Shown here in pieces: positions 43,624-55,700 of a DNA stretch of 64,000 bases. The position numbers and the translations under genes were made by a program. This DNA comes from Cladophialophora immunda (taxonomy: Eukaryota; Ascomycota; Eurotiomycetes; Chaetothyriales; Herpotrichiellaceae), in assembly GCF_000835495.1 (NCBI RefSeq), contig NW_015622542.1:6222485-6286484 (forward strand), read 5' to 3'. Numbering within the stretch: the first letter of the stretch is position 1; each line of letters starts with the position of its first letter. The notes under the pieces are model-generated. The model saw only the letters and a list, made by a program, of their open reading frames with translations. It was not told where the DNA came from and searched no databases.

Positions 43624-46600
43624 GAAGATGATGAAAGTGACTGCAGGGCTTTTTCGGAAGCCTTGTCGGCAACGATATATTTTCATGCGCCAACGACGCG
43701 AGACGAGCGACAAAGGAATTATAGAATGGCCTGAGCTGCTCGTCACAAAACTCCTCAAAGGATCGGACGCTTCGATCTCCGTCCTCCTAGCATTGGTGCC
43801 TAGGCACGACGACGTCGAGTTCGTCTGACTAGGCAGACGACCCTTCAACTGGTTTCATCCCTTTCATCGCTGCGATATTATTGTTCTCTTTTACAACAGA
43901 CCCACTTTCACCTCGCATGTTTCAATCCTGGTGGGAGGAAAGTATTTTTGCTACAGCACAATTCTAAACTTCTGATTGTGCGGCCATAGAAGAAGCATTT
44001 GTTTCGATTCTGTCTCAACTCGGTCCGCCGTCTGTCTCTTGAATCGGCAGAGCTGGGCAGCGTGGTGCGACTCGAACATCTGCAAGCTTCATCATATACC
44101 AGGGATCTTCTCGCTCTTTCCTCTTAGAGACGTATATATAAATCTATACTCATCAGCAAAAGAAGGCGCAGTGCTCCAGGCGGCTCACGCCTATCGAGCC
44201 AGTTTTGGCAACGAGGAAAAATGAAAGGGCAAAATTGCTACATTCACATCTTCTTCTTGTCTCTGCTCCTGGAGTAAGACTCGCCTCTGGATGATTGCTC
44301 GTTGGGCAAGCTCACATACTTTCGACCACACGCAACAAAATTAGCCAGCTGATCAGATTAGATGCTTCAAAAGGAGCGCCCCGTGTCGAGGAGTTTTCAG
44401 CGGGATCTCCAAGTTCACGAACCGCTAGTAAGCAACGACCGTTAGTTTCCCCCTGGGGGCATTTGCCAGCCCAAGTCTTTCTGCATTAATAATGTTAGCA
44501 AAAGAAAAGACATCCCAAGATGGCCGAGGCGTCCTCGGTCGGGGACATGGGAAAACGGTCGGCCAACATCACCTCCCCTTTTTTACTCGTGGGTAGAGGA
44601 CCAACCGGTTCATCTTCCTTGCTGTACGAGGGACAGGGAACTCCACTGCACCCGGGACATGAGCTCTTTTGGGATGGCCGTTGAACAGTGCGTGTCGAAT
44701 AGCAAACGCGTATTCGCTTTCCCTCGTACCCCGGGGGGTGTCGTTGCTCTTTGGCAGGATGATTTATGTGGCCAGACTTGGGGGATCAAGCACACACTCA
44801 CCCCCCTAAAATAGGCTTCTTTATGCAACCTCGACCCCTCCGTCGATGCAGTCGAATGCTGCTGAAAGAGGAGAGGAACCATCATAGCACCCCTGACCTT
44901 TTTGCCAATGGCTCGCTGTCCATGAATTGCGTTCGTTCTTGCAGATACTTCCCGCGTGGCTTGCCAGTGTTGTTCTGGTCCAATAGCAGTGTCTTGCCCT
45001 TGGTTGTCCTTTGATGTCCGTGTTAGTCTGCTTCTGGGATGGGACTCTCCATCGCCGCGTCTTGAGTCTCTGAAACGGTCCACATGGGTTCTCGTGCTAA
45101 AGTGTTTGCGGTTCGGCATGTTTTAGGCCCACATTAAGTTGCTTGCTTCCTTCGAGTTGCCACTAAAAAGCTGGACGGCAATAAGCTGGCTCCATCAGTG
45201 AACAAGACAACTGGGGCTCGACTGCAGAACAAGGCTTGGTCTTCGCAGGACTGTGAACCCCGGGCTGTGGTGGATATCCCACCAACTCCAGTCTCAGGAG
45301 GAGAGTGCACATCTCGTTCGTATCGGCAGGTGCTTATTCTGCGCCGACACCACTCGGCCAAAGTGAGAGATGAATACGAGGGTATGCAAAGGCACGGAAA
45401 AGCGGACGCCTTTAGCCTTCTGAAGCCGTCACGTAGTTTCCCGTTCTAGGCGAAACTGCCTCTTGAAGCTGCGAAAGTAGTCACACGGGATGCTTCATCC
45501 AGCCTAGACTCGTGCAGTTTCACGCCAAAGACGTATTTCTCCGAGTCCCCTGAAACACCTCCTCAACGTGCCCGACATGTGGGATATGGGGGGGGCATGT
45601 GGCAGACAAAGAAGGAAAGCGTCGTTCCCTTGGATTCCACAGTATTCGTAGGACTTGATGATAGCGCGTCGATGCGGGCACTCCTGCTCCTTGTGGTGCC
45701 CGTGGTTAGTCCTGCTCGTACAGCCCTCGAAGTGATACCAGGTGGATGTTGAGTAATTGCATGAAGTATGTATGGAGTACTATTGTCTTGATGCCTTTTC
45801 TTGCTAGCCTGCCGGCTAAAGCCGTTGATAACAGTTGCCTGTGATGAATAACGTAGCAACAGCTGGATTGGTGTCCAAGTGCATCGCACTCGCCCGCGAT
45901 TGCTGTTTGGTCGAACCTGTTTTTCGAGACTGCCTGTGAATGGTTTCACATATCTTGAATGGATAATGTCAGATGGTCATTCATCATCCCCGCATGATCA
46001 CCTCTCCCAAACTGACGAGACTCTGGGGTGTTTGTTCAACGAGTTAGGGAGATCTACCGAGCCTCATCAGCCCAACCTTCTCACCAAATAAGACTTATAC
46101 AGAGTGCCGTAAAAACACCGAGGTCGGTCAGGGTGGACGATTCGAAGCTCCCAAGTCTTGCCCACCCTCGAATGGCACACAGTCTCGCAGGGTGGGATTC
46201 AACGTTCATGTCCAGTAAGCTGCTATTCTCAAGCTGCGCCAAGGTTGATGGCCAGCGAACGAAGAGTTTAGTCTTGAAGCTTGCAATAGCAGCCAAGGGG
46301 GCAAACTTCCCAGAAGCCAGTGGCCTTCTAGCGTGGAGTAGTTGGAGCTGCGATGAGGCTGCCTCCCACGTACATATGGAGGCCGGCCAGTGAGTAGACT
46401 TCTGCCACGAATGAGCCGTCGCGCACTCAGTGTAGTGCTTGTTGCATGGCAAGTGTGCCTGATTCCCTGTTGCCGTTAGAACGGCTGATCTTCCCCAAAG
46501 ATACAAGAAAACCTTCTCCACGGTGACCACTGGCGGTATGGGGCATGAAATGCGCGGACCACAGGCCAAATTAAGTCCCTCTTGTGAATGGAAATATGGA

Positions 46601-47397
46601 GGAAATGTCTAGGGATTTGGCAAGGGTGTGGTGACAACATAGACAGACTCTCGGGGGACGTGAAATGTTCCCAACCCGCTGGAAAGGCTCTCCGATACAA
46701 GTGGTCCGGCCCGCAGGGGTTGTTGAAGCCATCAATTCGGATACTAAGAATGTCCGGGCCCGGTCCTTTAGAGTGCTCGATGTCTCGAGGTAATGTCGCG
46801 GATCCACTGGTCCAGGAGTTACTATCATTAGCATGGCCTAGGATATGGGACGAGTAGCTCCAATGGAGGACAGTCTCCATTATTTATTGATCCCATTCCT
46901 TAGGGGAGCAAAAAGCAGTGATACAAGGTCCAACTCGACGAACCCGGGTAACGATCGGACGACAAGTTTGCGATACGACTTTCTCAGAGTCAGTAACGAC
47001 CCGGCAATAGAGCGAAATTTAATAATGATCCAGGAGATCGCTGCTTCGTCGAGCCTAGGCTCATGAGCTTCCATGGGGGAACTTCCACTCTCTTGCCATG
47101 CCGGCTCCTGCGAGCGAGCAACTGTCTTGAATACATTTGCCTCGCATGTTTTCTGACAATTTCGAGTTAGCCCGACCGTACGTGCGCACCTAATTGATGC
47201 CAGGCTTTTCCGTGGTGCAATCATCATACACTGATGCTATTCCGCTTGGCGAGGATGCAGCCCTTGGAATCTGCTGGGAGATAGTTGGGACCAGCGTCTT
47301 CTCGGGTTTTATTCAGCTCTGTATCGTTCAGCATTTGGGAAATCGTCGATAACCAGTCCCAAAACCGTGAACTGGGCTTCATGTACCGTCTTGCGCA

Positions 47398-47679
47398 ATG
47401 GCAACGAATTCAGAAATGGGATTTGGGATCGCTCTTGCAGTCGAGCATCATGACGGTTCTGAAAACACAAAGGAACCGAAGCCAACACGCTTCGACGGTC
47501 TGGCAGTTGCGAGTGATGGCAATGGGATGGCAAACGAGGATCCGGTTGATCTCGAGGGCGAGAGCCTTGCAAGACTGCTGCGTCGTCAGTCTTTCACGAG
47601 CCGCGATTCGAGGACAGCAATCCTGGAAATTGGGAACATAATTGAAGAGCGAGAGGAATCTGTGGCGATAGGAGACTGA
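47398..47679 (+). CDS. Doubtful 93-codon ORF
   Basis: A short acidic product (Asp/Glu-rich, with ESLARLLRRQSF) without a known domain. Antisense ORFs overlap it. It may be random. Confidence 0.15.
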   Translation: MATNSEMGFGIALAVEHHDGSENTKEPKPTRFDGLAVASDGNGMANEDPVDLEGESLARLLRRQSFTSRDSRTAILEIGNIIEEREESVAIGD

Positions 47680-47849
47680 CAGCGATGACCAGCCTTGGTT
47701 CCGGTCAGCGAGCAAGTTGCAATACCCTCGAGCGTCTGGAAGGTGTCTTGGGGATTGACAGAAGGAACACGAGTCGACTATCATCTAGAGGTTCGCATTA
47801 GTTGGCCAGTTCTCTATCGAGGTGCGGGCAATCCGGGGGACTGATGTGT

Positions 47850-48128
47850 TCATTCAAAGATTTTGTCAGCGGAGAGTCTGTTGATGTAACCAGGAAGTGA
47901 CACGACCAAGGGAGCCGCGGGAGCGTAGGTGGAAGCGCTCGTTCCTGGAGACAGAGGCGATGGTGATCTAGACCTTGCAGGGGTATTCTGATCCGTCTCG
48001 AAAATGAAGTCTTGCTGCTGAGTGGGAGTTAGATACCACCTTTTCTCGGGCAATACTATTTCGTTTCCTGTGAAGCTTTCAGTCATCCAGCAAAGATACA
48101 TGGTCAAATGCTTCAGTCGAGCTTGCAT
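47850..48128 (-). CDS. Doubtful 92-codon ORF
   Basis: The product contains RSRSPSPLSPGTSAS and looks protein-like in composition, but no family is recognised and no upstream exon could be built. It lies 430 bp upstream of the divergent Cid14 gene. Confidence 0.2.
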   Translation of the reverse strand: MQARLKHLTMYLCWMTESFTGNEIVLPEKRWYLTPTQQQDFIFETDQNTPARSRSPSPLSPGTSASTYAPAAPLVVSLPGYINRLSADKIFE

Positions 48129-48557
48129 CTATCTTGCGTGAGATTGGTGCATCGAGGCGAGCCGTCGTGTCCACAGTGGGGGTCATTTGATGTCGAAGAA
48201 GCAGTTCAAAAGCACAAAGACGTTGCTGCCTATGAATCCAGGCGATATGAAGCTAGAGTAAGGAGCAGCCTCCAGCTATGAGCGACAACATCAATTGGAA
48301 CGAAAGACTGGCAACAAACATGGTTCCAAGGCAGTTGAGTGAGAGAGCCATAGAGCCTCTGCCTGCGCCCCGTCTGTCCAGGCGCAGGCGGAATGTGGTC
48401 TGCGGTCGGCGCACTTTCCACATTCAGCTGCCCGACAAATAATTTTCCCACCCGCGTAATGCGACCAACACGACGGACTGGTTTGCAGACTCACTTTGCT
48501 TTCGCCACCAAATTTCTGTATTCGTGTATCCCTCTTAGAAACCTCATACTCTGAGGC

Positions 48558-50910
48558 ATGGATTCGTATCGCCCTGCTGGCGACGATCGTCGGCCTTATC
48601 GAGACAGCGACTCATACCGGCCCCGCCACTATGACCCTCCTCCCCCGCCTTGGCCTCCGTCTAATGGCGGCAATGGGATGTACTACTTCCAAGGCTCGCG
48701 CGACAGAGACCTCCCAGGATCGTCTAGCTATCGACCCAGACCTGACAATCGTGGGGCGCGTTCTCAACCTCCACGACGGGACCAAGCTCGCAGGCCTCCG
48801 CCGGCTTTTCCCAAGACAGCAGCAAATAGGCCCTTGATGAAGCTTCGTCAAGACGACTCCACGGATTCTTCCCTTACAGATCCAAACTCGAACCCCAAGT
48901 CCAAGTTTCGCAATGTCGACGAGCTCACTGATAGTGAAGAAGAAGAAATGGCGCAATCCGAAGATGAAGAGGTGGACCGGCCAGCCAACAAACGTGCGCG
49001 ACTGAATGGACCCGAACATACCGCCGCACCTGTCGCACCAAAGTGGTCAAACCCCGATCCATACACCTCACTTCCTCCTCAAGCAGAGGCAACTGTCAAA
49101 CGCGTTGATGTTGTCAAGCTGATTCGAAAAGCGCGCATCGATGGCGACCGTAGTCGCGAGGAAGTCAACATAGCCGACGACTTCATCTCTTTTGATAGTG
49201 AGGAACATAAGTCGACCGAGCAATATATGTCTCTCGCGCCTCGTTTAAATATTCCGATGGCGCCTAAAGTATCGGCGTCTCAAGTAGAGATCAGGACTAC
49301 CGCTACGGGAAAGAGAAAGCGAGGTGCTTCTCTCGGTGAGGACGCACCACTGCCACGATCCGACAACCAGATTTATGCCGATCGTCATGTGCAAGAACAG
49401 TGGAGAGCAACACCTGGAGTTGATACGACGCCGTGGCTGGCAGCTCATCCCCCTAGTGACATTCCGTTGGTTGCGTAAGTGAGCACATGTATTCTTCACT
49501 TTCGCAACTGACCGCCATAGTTTTCACAAAGAGATCATTGACTTCTACGATTGGGTGAAGCCAAAGCCTCACGAGGAGGATGTCCGTGACGAGGTTTTTC
49601 GACGCCTGAATACCCTCCTGCAAAGTTTCATCTACGGAGAACTCAGAGCGTTCGGATCTTATGCTGCTGGCCTGTACCTCCCTACCGGGGATATGGATCT
49701 TGTTTACCTCACTCGCAACTTCAGACCTGGCCGGTTTTCTCCAGAAGATTCGAGGCGACTCGTCTGGGACTGTGCCAGGTTTCTCAGGCAGAGGAACATT
49801 GCTGAAGGAGTCATCGTACCTATTCCCAGGGCTAAAGTCCCAATAATCAAATTTGTCGATAGGGTCAGCGGCCTCAAGATTGACCTTTCTTTCGACAACG
49901 ATACCGGCGTTGTTGCTATTGACACATTCCACAGGTGGAAGCAGGAATATCCTGTTATGCCCATAATCGTGTCAGTGGTGAAGCAATACTTGATGATCCG
50001 AGGGTTGAATGATGTTTCAACAGGTGGTTTGGGGGGCTTTTCGACTATCTGTTTGGTCACCAGTCTGCTTCAACATTTGCCAGTTCTTAAGGAGCCAACC
50101 AACCTGGGCGACGTCCTATTACAGTTTTTCAACTACTACGGGAACCTCTTCGATAAGAATTCTGTGATCATCCGACTCGACCCCCCCGGATATTTGCACA
50201 AGGTAGTTGCGTCCATCCTATTTTGTTCATACTAATCTGTTGCTGCAGGCGTCTCACCGTCCTCGGTTCGATGATAGAGAGTCGAGACGGCTTACTATCA
50301 TGGATCCACATCGCGCGGACAACAACATCTCAGGAGGAACCAAAGAAATCGACAAGATCTTCAAATGCTTTTCTGAGGCATACAAGGCCCTCACGAGTCG
50401 ACTATCCGCTTACGAAAGACGAAATCCGCAGGCTCCTCAAACCAGCTTTTTGGAGTGTCTCATTGGTGGCAACTTCACGCTTTACGAGTCACAGCGCAAG
50501 AAATTGCTTGATCTTTGTTCCGACGACCATGATTTAATGGTGACGAACGAAAGAAATGCGTCCAAGATGTCTTATCGACCGGCTGTTGTGAACGCACGTG
50601 GCGAACGGAACGTACGTTGATAGTTGCTGTCCTACAGACGAGGAAGCTTGACGTGATCTAGGGACAACCAAATGAATCTGAGGTTTCCTCAGAAAGAATG
50701 CCCGCCCCGACGAAGACGCTCGTTAAAGGCGAGAAACGAGCGAAACGGCTCAAAGACTTACGGCCCGAGCTCGCACCATCGATACGGAACACTATCAGCC
50801 TCATAGATGCTTTGAAGATTGGAGGCTACAAAACACCGCAGGAGATGGAACATGACCTCCAGGTACGGGAAACGGCGGCCGCGAAAATTGCAGCAGCCAA
50901 AGTCGAGTGA
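48558..50910 (+). CDS. cid14: Non-canonical poly(A) polymerase of the TRAMP complex, Cid14/Trf4
   Basis: Four exons, 48558-49474, 49521-50202, 50249-50611 and 50662-50910, with introns of 46, 46 and 50 nt, encode 736 residues. The first 300 residues are polar: a Pro/Arg/Tyr-rich start, then acidic (DELTDSEEEEMAQSEDEE). The catalytic nucleotidyltransferase core starts near residue 307 (FHKEIIDFYDWVKPKPHEED). It contains FGSYAAGLYLPTGDMDL with Asp363 and Asp365 as metal ligands, then LKIDLSFDN, and the PAP-associated part (VKQYLMIRGLNDVSTGGLGG, YGNLFD). The C terminus is basic (KGEKRAKRLKDLRP). Trf4/Cid14 adds short oligo(A) tails to aberrant nuclear RNAs for exosome decay and affects rRNA processing and silencing in yeasts. 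Confidence 0.93.
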
Positions 50911-52685
50911 CCAGACAGCATTCAGGAGCATTTGTCAGTTGAATCACTCTCACGAGTTACCGTATCACAAGCTGGCGCCCCATTGCGCCAACATTATTCA
51001 GGACAGCGGCTGAGTGCCGCGTATTGATTACTGGCAAGTGATCAGAGCATCTTGACAGTCACAGTGTCTTGAGAGCTCCTGTGTCTCAGAGTGCCTGTCT
51101 TTTCAAATCACACCCACTTGAAAATGTTCTCTTCAGCATTGAATTCTTCCATCCAGCCTAATCTCGGCTCTGCGATTTACTATGGCATTTGGAGACTGCT
51201 GACAAGTATATAGAACGTTGTCACCTCACAACGGCTGGCGTCCGCAAAGGCCGGTAGGAAGATGCCAAAGTTCAGCCCAAGACACGATGACCGACGCTAC
51301 AAAACCCTCTCCATTGCTTCTCTTTTAGTCTTTGGTCTCTTGCGTGATTATTTACGTGTGAAAAAGGTAACTAATCTCCATATTTGGAAGCCTACTGGAA
51401 TGCATCAGGACTTGCATCGCCTCTACTTCCAAGACTGCCAATCCAAAAATCGAAACATCTCAAAATACGGCATTTCTCGAGCTCCATGGTATCATGAGGC
51501 CCAAATGTCAACAGGCCCAGAGCTCTCTTGAGACCACAGCAGCTATTATCACGCAAGTGGTGCCTGAGCGCTGCTCTTGAGCTCTATCCTACCGCCCCTT
51601 TTCTCATTGTCAAAAGTGCTTTATGCACTATGGCGGAGAGGAAGTCTCGGTAGCAGACCTATCTTTGCATGGTCAGGCTGGCTGGTGGTTCATCAAAGAT
51701 TGGCTGGCTCTGATATTCAGTATCTCCGCCAGACTTTGGCGCAGCGACTCTTTGTCAGCGGCATAGAGTTGTGGTTGTCTTTAAGAGCACCGAAACTCGT
51801 TACGCTGACGAAGTGCTCTGTATGGCCGAGTCTGGCGAACTGACTGGGAACCGAAGGAGGGTGTCCGAAGCCGAACTCGCCTACTACCACATGTTGGAGA
51901 TGATGAGTAGCACTGACAATGCCTCCTCTGTCATCCAAGGAGTGAACGGATACCAGTCTGCTCCGGCGAACAAGCCAGCATTGAATTTGTGTGAAGTTGG
52001 CATCAGTAATTCCATTGGACGCCAACTTCTTCTGAAGTATCTGCCTTTTGCAGAGGAATGGGTAACAAATAAAAGAAGAGGAAGGGTGGAAGAAGCTCAC
52101 CCGGCGATGCAATGGGTACGCAGTTGGTGACCAGTGCAAACATATCGAGAGAATTGGTGAAGGATGCATTAAGGTCGAGACCTACAGAGAATCAGAGTGA
52201 ATCAGAAGGTCTGTTTAGATGGTTACCTATCCAAGGAAGCACGAGTACAGAGGTACATGCTAGGTAGGTAGCTAACAAGCTGCACTATTGTAAGTGCCTG
52301 TGGTGCCTATATGGAGATCCCAGTAGTTAAGCGTTTTAATGACATCGGGTATGTCTGGGCTCGGTGGGCGATTCTAGCACCCAAGAGAGCCGCACCAAGG
52401 ATCGGAAGGGAAAGAATTGAGCACTGCGAGGGTCCTTCACCCGCTGCTCCGCCGCCAAGCGCGGACACCAGCCAGCCTGAGTCTCCGCATCCATCCTGGG
52501 CGGCTGTGGCAGCGTAACGTGGACATGGCAATTACTGCTCCCCCTCATGCAGTGCAAAAAGTCACTTAGAAACATGGAATAGGCCAATATTTTGCCCTCT
52601 CAACACCTTCACGTCCGAGACACGTTGACATCTCCATCCGTCCCACCGCGCTCAGAGGTCATCCTGCGGACCATGGTTCTGCACC
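50911..52685. other. Intergenic region before TOR
   Basis: 1.8 kb with the Cid14 3' flank and the TOR promoter and leader. The 51771-52130 ORF (119 codons) and 52311-52517 ORF are unrecognised and probably not genes. An ATG overlapping the TOR start in another frame is listed separately. Confidence 0.45.
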
Positions 52686-52738
52686 ATGGCGTCGTCGCAA
52701 GGTCCGGGTCCAGACCCCAGCGAGCGCATCTTCGTTGA
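52673..52738 (+). promoter_or_regulatory. Overlapping upstream ORF at TOR start
   Basis: An ATG 13 nt before the TOR ATG, in good context (ACCATGG), opens a 21-codon frame that ends inside TOR exon 1. If it lies in the mRNA leader, it would compete with the main start. Confidence 0.4.
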
Positions 52739-55700
52739 TCTACGAAGCAAGAATGACGAAGTCAAGAACAAGGCTGCAGCAGAGCTGCGTGACTTGATAA
52801 CATTGCTCTCGAGAGGTCAGACTCAATCCTGTGTGTCCTTCTGATCTGCTGACCTGGTTTCCAAAGAATGGTCCCCCGAACGATTCAGCGCATTCTACGA
52901 TCGAGTTACCACCCGCATCAGCAACCTCATCGTGCAGGCACCCGACCCAAGTGACAAAGTTGGAGGAGTCGTGGCCTTGGACCGACTGATAGACTGCGAG
53001 GCAATTGATCCTGCCCAGAAGGCTTCGAAATACTCCAATTACTTGCGGGCAGCTTTGAAGAGCAATGACTACAGTGTGCTGGATGCGGCCAGTCGGGCGC
53101 TGGGCCATCTGGCTCGACCTGGGGGGGCATATACCGCAGAGCTTGTCGAAGCTGAAATGACATCGGCCTTCGAATGGTTGCAACCGGAGAGCAAGCAGGA
53201 AAGCCGTAAACTGGCAGCCGTCCTACTCATCCGCGAGCTCGCCAAAAATTCACCTACACTTGTGTACGGCTTCATTCCCCAGATCTTCGAGCTGATCTGG
53301 AATGCCTTGCGAGACCCCAAAGACCTTATACGCCGAATCGCCGCCCAGTCCGTCAGCGCATGCTTTGGTGTGATGGTTGCAAGAGACACACAGTTCCAAA
53401 ACCATTGGTTTGCCAAAATATACTCCAAGACACTCGAGGGTTTCCGACCAAACACATCTGTTGATGAGACGCTGGGTTCTCTTCTGATCCTGAACGAACT
53501 GCTGCAACAAGGTAACATGTTCATGCACGACTTCTACAGAAACGCCTGCGAAACTGTGCTCCGGCTGAAGGACCACCGCGATCCCAGGATTCGTACCCAG
53601 ATTGTACAGATCATTCCAGTCCTGGCGGAATATGCCCCTCTCGAATTCATCAACAACTACCTGCACAAATTCATGATCTACCTCCAAGCCCAGCTGAAGC
53701 GAGAAAAGGAACGCAACCAAGCTTTTATCGCCATTGGCCAGATCGCAGACGCGGTTGGTAGTGCAATTGGTCAATATCTCGATGGCATCATTCTCTACAT
53801 CCGGGAATCGCTGAGTGCGAAGACCAAGAATCGAGCGGCGGTCGATGAGGGCCCGATGTTCAAGTGCATCAGCATGCTTGCGGGAGCCGTTGGCCAAACA
53901 CTTAGCAAGTACATGGAGGCTCTCCTTGATCCGATCTTCGCTTGCGGCCTTACCGAGCCTATGGAACAAGCCCTCGAAGATATGGCGCACCATATCCCGC
54001 CAATCCGAGCGACTATTCAGGACAAGTTGTTGGATCTTCTGAGTTTGATACTTGTTCGTACCCCTTACAGGCCGCTGGGATGCCCGCCGAATACTTCACC
54101 ACCCCTTCCTTCTTTTGCGAAGGATTATGGAGGCATGCCAGCCGAGCACAAGGACTACGAGATTACGTTGGCTCTTAAGACCTTGGGAAAATTTGATTTC
54201 TCCGGTCACATACTTAACGAGTTCGTTAGAGACGTCACGCTTCGCTATGCCACTAACGACAACCCGGAAATCCGGCGCGCAGCTGCCCTCACCTGCTGCC
54301 AGTTGTTCATGCAAGATCCTATCCTGCATCAGACCAGCAATAACGCCATTCAGGTCGTTGGAGAAGTGGTGGACAAACTCTTGACTGTTGCAGTTGGTGA
54401 TCCCGATGCGGACATACGAGTGACTGTCCTTCGAGCCCTGGATCGGAAATTTGACAAGCATTTGGCCCGGCCGGAAAACATCCGCTGTCTTTTCCTGGCC
54501 GTCAACGACGAGGTCTTCGCTGTTCGTGAGGCTGCCATCGAAATTATCGGGAGGTTGACGACAGTGAATCCGGCTTATGTATTTCCACCTCTGCGGAAGC
54601 TGCTGGTTAACCTGCTCACAGGACTTGGTTATTCCAATACAGCAAAGCAAAAGGAGGAGTGCGCCCGTCTGATCAGCTTATTTGTCTCCAACGCTACCTC
54701 TCTAGTCAGGACTTACGTGGAAGCCATGGTCTCTGCTCTTCTGCCTAAAGCGACTGACCCCAATCCCGGAGTGGCTTCGACAACCATCAAGGCTCTTGGA
54801 GATCTCACTTCTGTTGGTGGAGATGAAATGGCTCACCACATTCCGGAGCTCATGCCGATCATCATCGACGCCCTGCAAGATCTCGGTTCACATGAGAAGC
54901 GCGAAGCGGCCATGAAGACCCTGCGTTCCTTGGCAATCAACTCACAATATGTGATCGACCCATATCTGGACTATCCCGAACTCCTTGGAATCCTGATCAA
55001 TATTATCAAAACAGAGGCGCATGAGGAGCTAAGGACAGACGCTATCAAGCTAGTTGGTGTCCTAGGTGCTCTGGATCCTTACAAGTACCAACAGCTAAGT
55101 GAATCTGTTGCAGAAAAGCAAAGCAAGACAGAGACCCAACCGGTGTCGGACGTCGCGTTGATCATGCAAGGTTTGACGCCATCCAACGAGGAATTTTATC
55201 CGACAGTGGTGATCAACACGCTTATGCAAACCATACTCGCCGACCATACACTCGTTCAGTACCACAGTGCTGTGATCGATGCGGTTGTGACTATTTTCAA
55301 GACGATTGGCATGAAGTGTGTTCCATTCCTGGGTCAAATAATCCCCGGGTTTCTGGGTGTCATTCGCAGCTCCCCTCCTCCTCGCTTGGAGTCATATTTC
55401 AACCAACTTGCAGTGCTTGTCAATATTGTCCGTCAGCATATCCGTGCGTTTTTGGCCGAAATCATCGAGGTCATCCGAGAGTTCTGGAACGTGTCGAGGC
55501 AAGTCCAATCTACGATTTTATCCTTGATCGAGGCAATCTCCAAGTCTTTGGAAGGCGAATTCCGCAGGTACTTAGCAGGACTGCTGCCGCTCATGCTAGG
55601 TGTGATCGAAAACGACACAGATCTGCGGAGAGAATCCTCCATCCGCATCCTGCACACGTTTCTGGTCTTTGGCTCTAGTGGAGAAGAGTACATGCACATG

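Larger units (their letters stand above)
43624..48557. other. Gene-poor region between Zn2Cys6 regulator and Cid14
   Basis: 4.9 kb without a recognisable gene. Two short ORFs with protein-like composition are listed separately. Other ORFs (44610-45119 minus, 46081-46569 minus, 46476-46880 minus) have no recognisable domains. No tRNA or repeat element was seen. Confidence 0.4.

Noticed and set aside
44521..44600. GGCCGAGG-containing palindrome-like stretch considered as a tRNA
   Set aside because: No B-box (GGTTCGAnTCC) at the right distance and no acceptor-stem pairing.
36815..48557. Gene-poor region considered as degenerate transposon DNA
   Set aside because: No terminal repeats, no reverse transcriptase or transposase motifs, and base composition like its surroundings, without the AT-rich bias of RIP-mutated DNA.
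51771..52130. 119-codon ORF before TOR
   Set aside because: No recognisable domain and an antisense ORF of similar length. It lies in the likely TOR promoter, and support is too weak to call it.
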